A DNA stretch of 10,280 bases from Pirellulales bacterium (GTDB lineage: Bacteria > Planctomycetota > Planctomycetia > Pirellulales > Thermoguttaceae): positions 1 through 10,280 of the forward strand of contig JAUWHT010000411.1 of assembly GCA_030605745.1 (NCBI GenBank), read 5' to 3'. Under the pieces are notes generated by a model. That model was not told the DNA's origin. It made no database searches and worked only from the letters and a program-made list of their open reading frames with translations. Of the stretch, positions 5,479 to 10,280 are shown piece by piece. The translations under genes and the position numbers were made by a program. Each line of letters starts with the position of its first letter. Within the stretch, counting starts at the first letter, position 1.

Positions 5479-7610
5479 TACGTCTCCCCGAGCATCTGTT
5501 CGATGCCCGTCAGTATCTTCTCGGCGTTCGGCCGGCAATACGACTCCAGTTCCGGAGCAAACGGAACCGGCACGTCGGGTGCGGCAATCAGCACCGGCGG
5601 GCAGCGCAACGCCGAACCGCGGCGGCGAACCACCAGGGAAATCACCATATCGCCCAACCCCTGTGTCGCCCCGCATTCCTGCACAACCATCAGCCGGCCC
5701 GTCTTTTCCACTGAGCGGATGATCGGTTCAGGGTCCAGCGGATGCAGCACGAACGGGTTGAGAACCTCGATCGAACGCTCGCACCGGCCGGCAGCAACAA
5801 CCGCCTCGTGGACCATCGCTCCAAAGGCAACCAACGTCAGATCAGATCCCTTGGTGTGCCGGCGGGTCCTCCAGACTTTCTGGAGGTTGCCGCCAAAGTC
5901 GATCGGGCCGCTCTTGCTCCAGTACAGCAGTTTATGTTCGAGCACCAGGCACGGGTTGCAATCGTAAAAGCCGGCCAGCAGTGCCTCGTAGGTCTCTTGC
6001 GGCGTGGCCGGGTAAAGGATTTTCAGGCCCGGGAACCGCGACCAAAGGCCCTCGTACTCGCCCGAGTGAAACGCCCCCATCGTCAACCCGCCGCCGCACG
6101 GCAGCCGGAAAAGGATCGGAGCCTCCTTCCCGCTGCGGAAGTACCAGGTGCCGGCGTTCAGCCCCAGTTGCGAAACGGCTTCGGTCGAGAAGTCGGCGAA
6201 CTGGAACTCGACTATCGGCCGGGTGCCCACCTGGGAGGCCCCCAAGGCGAAGCCCACCAGGCCCGATTCGCACAGCGGCATGTCGATCACCCGCCGCGGG
6301 CCGAACCGGTCGATCAGACCCTTGCAGGTCTTGAACGCGGAGCCGTAGGTGCCGATGTCCAGCCCGGCGAGGAAGGCATCCGGGTTGTGGGCGAGGATGT
6401 GTTCCAGCGCGAGATTGACCGCCTCGCCGTTTTTGGCCCGCTTGACGGCGAACGGTTTTACGGCCGGCGGCGCGGTGTTCGCATAAACACTCCAGCGATG
6501 GGTCCTGGGCTCTGGACGAGCGACCTTCAGGGCCTCGACCACCGACTGTTGTACTTCCTCCTCGACTGCCTCTTCCAACGCTACGATATCCGGTTCGGAG
6601 AATCCGCATAGCTCGTGGAGCTTCTGCCGGGCCCTCGGCAACGGATCGCGGCGGTGCCATTGCTGAAGCTGCTGCCGGCTGACGTACTCGGCCTTGTCGT
6701 AGGCGGCGTGGCCGTGCAGGCGGAGGCTCATGCACTCGAGGATCGCGGGGGCCGGGTTGTCGTGCATCGCGTCCATCGCGTCGCAGACCGCCCGATACAC
6801 GGCCCAGGCGTCGGTCCCGTCAACCGTTCGACCCGAGATGCCGTACCCGACCGCCCGGTCCGAAAGACGCTCGCAGTTGTATTGGGCACTGGTAGGCGTC
6901 GAGAAAGCGTAATGGTTGTTCTCCACCAGGAACAGCACTGGGGCCTTGCACACCGAGGCGATGTTCAGCGCTTCGTGGAACTCGCCGGTGCTGGTTCCGC
7001 CGTCGCCGATGACCGCCAGGCCGAAGACGTCCTCGCCGCGCTGTCGTGCGGCCCAGGTCCCGCCAACCACCAGGCTGAGCATCTTGCCCAGATGACTGAT
7101 CATCGGAAACCGCCGGCCGGCCGCATCGCCGTGATGCACATTGCCCTCGCGGCCGTGGGTGGGACTCTCGGCGTTGCCCAGATACTGGCAAACCAACTGG
7201 TATGGGGTCGAGCCCAGCAGCAGGTGTGCGGCAAAGTCGCGGTGCAACAGCGAAACCACGTCGCGCCCCGGCCGCAGCGGCATCGACATCCCCACCGTGG
7301 TCCCCTCGTTGCCGACGCTGATCGTCACCGTGCCCTTGACGTACCCCTTCTGAAACAGCTCGAGCAGCCGCTCCTCCAGCCGGCGCGAGAGGACCATCAG
7401 CGGGTAGGCGACGCGGTAGAAGGCCTCTTCGGAGAGTCTTTCGGGATAGTGGACGATGTCGGGCACGGCCTGGTGAGCCGCATCGATTCTCAATACCGAC
7501 CAGTCCAATGAGGGCCGCCAACCGGACTTCCCACCACTGCGAGCAACATGGAAGTGGCTGTCCGCCCGTGGTGACATGTCGGCCACATGGGTGTCTAGGT
7601 TGGAGGCCAC
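5478..7610 (-). CDS. 2-oxoacid dehydrogenase E1, fused alpha and beta subunits (TPP-dependent)
   Basis: The protein has 710 residues from the chosen GTG. It fuses the E1 alpha half (about residues 55-380) and the E1 beta half (about 390-705). The alpha half shows the thiamine diphosphate motif, GDGGTSTGEFHEALN at 202-216, ending in ENN at 230-232, plus HRDFAAHLLLG and the RLHGHAAYDKAEY loop equivalent to the regulatory loop of branched-chain E1. The beta half shows MPLCESGLVGFALG with the conserved Glu near 448, VEFQFADF, GLKILYPATPQETYEALL and LTLVAFGAMVHEAV. The family decarboxylates pyruvate or branched-chain 2-oxoacids and reductively acylates a lipoyl domain. I favour the GTG at 7610 because aaaggaa lies 6 bases upstream; an in-frame TTG at 7682 (734 residues) and an ATG at 7577 are alternatives. 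Its stop overlaps the start of the lipoyl-KASIII gene, its likely partner. Substrate cannot be told from sequence. Confidence 0.93.
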   Translation of the reverse strand: MASNLDTHVADMSPRADSHFHVARSGGKSGWRPSLDWSVLRIDAAHQAVPDIVHYPERLSEEAFYRVAYPLMVLSRRLEERLLELFQKGYVKGTVTISVGNEGTTVGMSMPLRPGRDVVSLLHRDFAAHLLLGSTPYQLVCQYLGNAESPTHGREGNVHHGDAAGRRFPMISHLGKMLSLVVGGTWAARQRGEDVFGLAVIGDGGTSTGEFHEALNIASVCKAPVLFLVENNHYAFSTPTSAQYNCERLSDRAVGYGISGRTVDGTDAWAVYRAVCDAMDAMHDNPAPAILECMSLRLHGHAAYDKAEYVSRQQLQQWHRRDPLPRARQKLHELCGFSEPDIVALEEAVEEEVQQSVVEALKVARPEPRTHRWSVYANTAPPAVKPFAVKRAKNGEAVNLALEHILAHNPDAFLAGLDIGTYGSAFKTCKGLIDRFGPRRVIDMPLCESGLVGFALGASQVGTRPIVEFQFADFSTEAVSQLGLNAGTWYFRSGKEAPILFRLPCGGGLTMGAFHSGEYEGLWSRFPGLKILYPATPQETYEALLAGFYDCNPCLVLEHKLLYWSKSGPIDFGGNLQKVWRTRRHTKGSDLTLVAFGAMVHEAVVAAGRCERSIEVLNPFVLHPLDPEPIIRSVEKTGRLMVVQECGATQGLGDMVISLVVRRRGSALRCPPVLIAAPDVPVPFAPELESYCRPNAEKILTGIEQMLGET

Positions 7611-7977
7611 TTCCGATTCCTTTCTCGAGTATCTCCCCTGCGGCGCGATTGTAGCGATGTCCGATTGTGGTGTCACGCCCAAATCGGCCGAGTTCGTGTA
7701 GAATTGCGTAACGCCGGCAAAATGGGAAAGAACATTTGCTCGTCAGGATGATGCGGAACCGGTATACGACAATTACGTGATCGTGTCACTGCTACACGTC
7801 ATGCAGGCACAGCCGGTCGATACCGCGGAGTCCTCCTGAACTTAGGAGGTGATTAGCCAGCATTTCCCGCCACGGTGTGCCACTGCTTCACCAGAAGCAG
7901 TGTTTCCCCGGAAGTTTTCACAGCACTGCCCCACGCCCCCCCCTTTCCTTCGCTCGTTTTCTGCGTATCGTTACAGT
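7611..7977. other. Divergent intergenic region between E1 and rnpB
   Basis: These 367 bases must carry the promoters for E1 (minus) and rnpB (plus). No consensus promoter is clear. For rnpB, tatcgt at 7966-7971 is at the right distance from the RNA 5' end but lacks a good -35 box. Two hairpins are visible: cctcct/aggagg (7832-7837 with 7844-7849) and a 9-bp stem at 7881-7902, listed separately. A plus-strand frame from 7697 to a TGA at 7838-7840 is open after a TAG but has no good start or ribosome site. Confidence 0.45.
7881..7902. other. Perfect 9-bp hairpin upstream of rnpB
   Basis: CACTGCTTC (7881-7889) pairs perfectly with GAAGCAGTG (7894-7902) across a 4-base loop, acca. On the plus strand it is followed by only three T bases and then C bases, so it is at best a weak terminator. 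It could also be an operator or the trace of a small mobile repeat. It lies 76 bases before the rnpB 5' end. Confidence 0.55.
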
Positions 7978-8442
7978 AGAGTTTGGAGTGGACCGGATGG
8001 CCGCTGGCCGGGTTCCGATGGGGCCGCCATATCGGCCTCGAAGAAGGGCCCCGGCGAGAGGAAAGTCCGGGCTCCGCAGGACACGGTGATGGGTAACGCC
8101 CACCGGCCGTGAGGCCAGGGAAAGTGCAACAGAAAGCAGACCGCCTCGCGGGCCTCAAGCCCGCGCGGCAAGGGTGAAACGGTGAGGTAAGAGCTCACCA
8201 GCAGGCTGGGTGACCGGCTTGGCTAGGCAAACCCCACCGGGAGCAAGGTCAAACAGGGAGCAGTGGACAGGCCGGAGCACTCCGTTGCTGCGGCCATCCC
8301 GCGGGTTGGTCCGGTCCGCGATCGACTCCCGGGTAGACCGCTCGAGGGGCCGAGTAATCGGCCCCCTAGAGAAATGGCCATCGCCTGCCCGATTACCGTC
8401 GGGTAGGTACAGAACCCGGCTTACAGGTCCGCTCCGAACTCT
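7978..8442 (+). ncRNA. rnpB: RNase P RNA, bacterial type A
   Basis: This is the catalytic RNA of ribonuclease P, which cuts the 5' leader from precursor tRNAs. Conserved blocks occur in the usual order: gaggaaagtccgggctcc (P4 5' region, from about 8057), gtgcaacagaaagcagaccgcc (from about 8125), ggtaagagctcacc, gcaaaccccaccgggagcaagg, cccgggtaga with the tRNA CCA-binding GGT at 8332-8334, and acagaacccggcttac (P4 3' region, from about 8410). The ends are set by helix P1: 7978-7994 pairs with 8426-8442 over 17 bp with two G-U pairs. At about 465 nt it is longer than the 377-nt E. coli RNA. The extra length is partly in the P16/P17 arm, where a gggag/ctccc stem encloses about 65 bases. It is transcribed away from E1 and towards the HicB-like gene. 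Confidence 0.96.
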
Positions 8443-8474
8443 TTCTCAATAGCAGTAATTTGGACTCCAAACGC

Positions 8475-8861
8475 TTACGTCTCAGCAGGAATCATCTGGT
8501 TGTCGATGAACTGCAACAGCTTGGAGATGCACAGCTTGTTCATGCTTGTGTGGTGCTCGTGAGCCTCGACCCGCAGCGCCTCGTGAAGGCTCTTGGGCAA
8601 CCGGACGGTGATCACCCGCGTCGGCTCCTCGTCGTTGGCGGGCACCGGACCTTTTTCCCGCAACTTGGTCAGCATGTGCTGGATTTCTTCGTAGGCCTCG
8701 GTTTGCTCGAACTCGACGAGCGACTCACGCACGGGATACGTGTGGCGAACCACGCCGCGCAGACCGAGGACCTCCCGGTAGAAGGTCACCCAATCGGGAT
8801 CCCGTGACAACGCCGCTTCCGCGGCACACTGGACTTTATCCAGTTTTTCCGTTGTGGTCAT
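8475..8861 (-). CDS. HicB-like ribbon-helix-helix protein
   Basis: This 128-residue protein has a C-terminal ribbon-helix-helix DNA-binding segment at about residues 81-116: the strand TRVITVRLPK, then helices SLHEALRVEAHEHHTS and MNKLCISKLLQFI. This segment resembles the C-terminal part of HicB-family antitoxins. The first 80 residues are charged and helical, with no domain I recognise. The start is clear: the ATG at 8861 has aaggag (8868-8873) 6 bases upstream. It stands alone and convergent with rnpB. No HicA-like toxin is present on either side, so it is better read as an orphan regulator than as half of a toxin-antitoxin pair. A 9-bp inverted repeat at 8947-8971, about 85 bases upstream, could be its operator, but this is a guess. 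Confidence 0.75.
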   Translation of the reverse strand: MTTTEKLDKVQCAAEAALSRDPDWVTFYREVLGLRGVVRHTYPVRESLVEFEQTEAYEEIQHMLTKLREKGPVPANDEEPTRVITVRLPKSLHEALRVEAHEHHTSMNKLCISKLLQFIDNQMIPAET

Positions 8862-8946
8862 CCTGAACTCCTTCGGACGTTATCAGTAATGTGTTTGTGG
8901 TCGTCCACCTCCGTGGCGACGATCCGAAGGAATCATATACAGCTCT

Positions 8947-8971
8947 TAAGTGCTTTCAGTGGAAGCACTTA
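8947..8971. other. 9-bp inverted repeat
   Basis: TAAGTGCTT (8947-8955) pairs with AAGCACTTA (8963-8971) around a 7-base loop. There is no T-run on either strand, so a terminator is unlikely. It lies upstream of the HicB-like gene and could be an operator. Confidence 0.6.
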
Positions 8972-9176
8972 TGTCATTGCTTCCGCAGCCGATCTGCTGA
9001 TCTGCATCTGTTTGCGCGAAATCCTAACGGGCTTGACCAGAATCCCTTTAGTGCCTCTTTACTGAGCAGGCGTGCCCAAGAAATAGGCTGCCTAGCCTTT
9101 GTGCACATGTGGCAACGGTTTTTCCGGAGAAAATGATCGGCCGGATTTTGACGCCGTGGAGTACCATTTTCCAAAG

Positions 9177-9195
9177 TGTCCAGTTAAACTGGACA
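9177..9195. other. 19-bp palindrome
   Basis: TGTCCAGTTAAACTGGACA is fully symmetrical apart from its central base. It lies about 30 bases beyond the terminator of the isomerase gene. Possible readings are a dimeric regulator site or the relic end of an insertion element (it begins TG and ends CA); no transposase frame adjoins it. Confidence 0.6.
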
Positions 9196-9227
9196 AGAAA
9201 CGGAGACCCTGGCAAACCCGTTGACAC

Positions 9228-9259
9228 AAAAAAAGCCCTGCTTGGGAAGGCAGGGCTTT
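9228..9259 (-). terminator. Intrinsic terminator of the isomerase-like gene
   Basis: GCCCTGC (9235-9241) pairs with GCAGGGC (9250-9256), extended by three A-T pairs, around an 8-base loop. Read on the minus strand the stem is followed by seven T bases (complement of 9228-9234). It lies about 50 bases after the stop codon of the minus-strand isomerase gene and has the right orientation for it. Confidence 0.88.
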
Positions 9260-9307
9260 CGTGTTACGCCGCACCAGGTCGGTCAGCACGGACGACCTAC
9301 ATTTCCG

Positions 9308-10192
9308 TCAGCTTTTCGCGGCCAGCTTGGCGGCTACCTTGTCGAAGTATCTGACTGACTGGGCGATCTCGGGCAGCGAGTTTGCCCAATTGTGCTCGTA
9401 CTCGATCGAGAACACACCCTTGAAGCCCTGGCGGTGCACTTCCGTCAGCATCGCCTTGACGTCCCCTTTGCCGGTTCCCCAGGGCACGTCGTGTCCGCCG
9501 CCCATCTGGTTTAGGTCCTTGAAGTGGAAGGAGATGATCCGCCCTTGGAGCTTTTTGAGCGCCTCGACGGGGTTGATGTTCGACCGCATCCAGTGGCCGG
9601 TATCGGCGCAGGCCCCGATCCGCCGGCTGCGACCCTTGCAGACCTTCAACACGGTATCTGGGTTCCAGTACCGCGAGGGGGCAGGGTGGTTGTGGATGGC
9701 CAGGTTGATCCGGTATTCATCACAGAGCTTCTCGATCTCGTCGAAGGCGTCCAACGGCGGCTCGGAGACGATCGTTTCAATGCCCATATCCTTGGCGAAA
9801 TCGAACGTGCCGCGGCCGGCCCCGGTGACGCCAAAATTGGCCAGCTTGACACCCGAGTTGGCCAGCTTCTTTTTGACATCCTTGCGGACATCGGCCGACA
9901 TCCCCGGCCCGACGCGGACCCCGGGCCGCTGTTTGCTGAGCTTCTGGCCCGGATAGGCCTCGATGTAGTGCAGCCCCAACGAGGCGGTCTTGTCGATGGC
10001 CTCGTAGAAGGTGAATCGGTTGAAACTGTATGCCTGGCATCCGAGGTGCCAGCCGAGCTTTTCGGCGTTGGGCGCCCCCTCGGCCGGCGGGGCAGCGAGC
10101 AGGCCTGGCCCGCCCAGGCTGACAAGCCCGACTCCGACACCTAACCTGGAATTCTCACCACTGATATTGCGCCAGGCTGCCTCCTGTGGCAT
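9308..10192 (-). CDS. Xylose-isomerase-like TIM-barrel protein, 5' end cut by an IS
   Basis: This belongs to the AP-endonuclease 2 / sugar phosphate isomerase-epimerase superfamily (TIM barrel). It shows candidate metal ligands in order: IVSEPP, LAIHNHP, GACADTGHW, ISFHFKDL and FSIEYEH. The native part reads from about LGVGVGLVSLGGPGLLAAPP onward, the hydrophobic core of a Tat-type signal as in secreted planctomycete members. Its start and twin-arginine region are missing, because an IS1380-like end begins at 10145. The frame stays open into the IS: an ATG at 10192 and a TTG at 10225 could give a chimeric start, but neither has a ribosome site and both lack the RR motif. I judge it a probable pseudogene, or a protein no longer exported. 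The barrel itself looks intact to the stop at 9308, and a good terminator follows. Confidence 0.82.
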   Translation of the reverse strand: MPQEAAWRNISGENSRLGVGVGLVSLGGPGLLAAPPAEGAPNAEKLGWHLGCQAYSFNRFTFYEAIDKTASLGLHYIEAYPGQKLSKQRPGVRVGPGMSADVRKDVKKKLANSGVKLANFGVTGAGRGTFDFAKDMGIETIVSEPPLDAFDEIEKLCDEYRINLAIHNHPAPSRYWNPDTVLKVCKGRSRRIGACADTGHWMRSNINPVEALKKLQGRIISFHFKDLNQMGGGHDVPWGTGKGDVKAMLTEVHRQGFKGVFSIEYEHNWANSLPEIAQSVRYFDKVAAKLAAKS

Positions 10193-10238
10193 AACTTGTT
10201 CTGACAACAATACGTTATGTCGCAATCAGGAGGCAGCC
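10175..10238 (+). promoter_or_regulatory. RBS-sequestering hairpin at the IS left end
   Basis: A 12-bp outer stem pairs 10175-10186 with 10227-10238; inside, CATAAC (10190-10195) pairs with GTTATG (10214-10219) and TTGTT (10196-10200) with AACAA (10206-10210). The right arm contains the transposase ribosome site AGGAGG (10228-10233). A transcript entering from outside the IS would fold and hide this site, while one started inside the hairpin would not. Such protection from outside transcription is known for IS10 and IS50. Confidence 0.75.
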
Positions 10239-10240
10239 CG

Positions 10241-10280
10241 ATGCAAACACAGTGTACCAAGCAGACGTTTGAATTCCAGG
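10241..10280 (+). CDS. IS1380-family transposase, N-terminus only
   Basis: The ATG at 10241 follows AGGAGG (10228-10233) by 7 bases and opens a frame to the window edge encoding MQTQCTKQTFEFQ. This start resembles IS1380-family transposases, which commonly begin MQTxC followed a few residues later by F-x-F or similar. DDE catalytic residues lie beyond the window. With only 13 residues the family call depends also on the IS end upstream. Confidence 0.65.
   Translation, partial: MQTQCTKQTFEFQ

Larger units (their letters stand above)
8862..9227. other. Region without a gene upstream of the HicB-like gene
   Basis: No convincing coding frame was seen. Frames on both strands (for example minus 8974-9174) lack family resemblance and ribosome sites. 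The region holds two separate symmetrical elements, at 8947-8971 and 9177-9195, listed individually. Its base composition is lower in GC than the neighbouring genes, which would fit decayed accessory DNA. Confidence 0.45.
10145..10280 (+). mobile_element. Left end of an IS1380-like insertion sequence (partial)
   Basis: The boundary is set where homology to the isomerase gene stops. The IS end begins cctggaattctcacca, which resembles the CCT-type ends of IS1380 members such as ISEcp1 (CCTAGATTCTACGTCAG, from memory). The bases just outside, cctaa at 10140-10144, would be the target duplication (family 4-5 bp), but the right end is beyond the window. The end region holds a long hairpin and the transposase start. 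Family assignment rests on this end and 13 residues of transposase. Confidence 0.7.

Noticed and set aside
5478..7682. TTG start of E1 at 7682
   Set aside because: It lacks a ribosome site, whereas the GTG at 7610 has a good one; it remains possible.
7697..7840. Plus-strand open frame ending TGA before rnpB
   Set aside because: Short, no acceptable start codon with a ribosome site and no recognisable family.
8974..9174. Minus-strand 66-codon frame
   Set aside because: Mixed composition, no ribosome site and no family resemblance.

Overview
The window most likely comes from the chromosome of a planctomycete, probably of the Pirellulales type. This is inferred from gene content and style and is not proven. 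The signs are a GC-rich genome with mostly lone or paired genes, an HlyD-like adaptor beside a secreted squalene-cyclase-fold protein, a Tat-exported sugar isomerase family protein, a HicB-like ribbon-helix-helix protein and a long bacterial type-A RNase P RNA.

Layout. Positions 1-473 hold no convincing gene; they carry a heptanucleotide tandem repeat (239-280) and the first REP-like palindromes. A RAYT-type Y1 transposase (474-1070, minus) sits between two copies of the same REP-pair module (386-484 and 1091-1172), with one more REP at 1185-1208. The stop codons of the transposase and of the next gene both lie in the centre of a REP palindrome. Next are a secreted alpha/alpha-barrel protein with QW-like repeats (1198-2382, minus) and, 6 bp upstream of it, an HlyD/RND-type adaptor (2389-3921, minus). 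After a 237-bp gap comes a translationally coupled pair: a fused E1 alpha-beta 2-oxoacid dehydrogenase (5478-7610, minus, first gene) and a lipoyl domain fused to a ketoacyl-ACP synthase III (4159-5478, minus, second gene). The RNase P RNA gene (7978-8442, plus) is divergent from this pair. A HicB-like RHH protein (8475-8861, minus) follows. A xylose-isomerase-like TIM-barrel gene (from 9308, minus) has its own intrinsic terminator, and its 5' end is cut at about 10144 by the left end of an IS1380-like element whose transposase starts at 10241 (plus) and leaves the window.

How the genes may work together. The most interesting unit is the E1 / lipoyl-KASIII pair. E1 would decarboxylate a 2-oxoacid and load the acyl group on a lipoyl arm. 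Here that arm is attached to a KASIII with an intact Cys-His-Asn triad, not to an E2 acyltransferase. No E2 catalytic domain, E3-binding domain or E3 is visible. This suggests direct passage of an acyl group from a 2-oxoacid into a Claisen condensation (fatty acid or polyketide priming) without free acyl-CoA. That is a prediction from architecture only.

The two mobile systems, RAYT/REP and IS1380, have both edited neighbouring genes: REP units supply stop codons, and the IS has removed a start and signal peptide.
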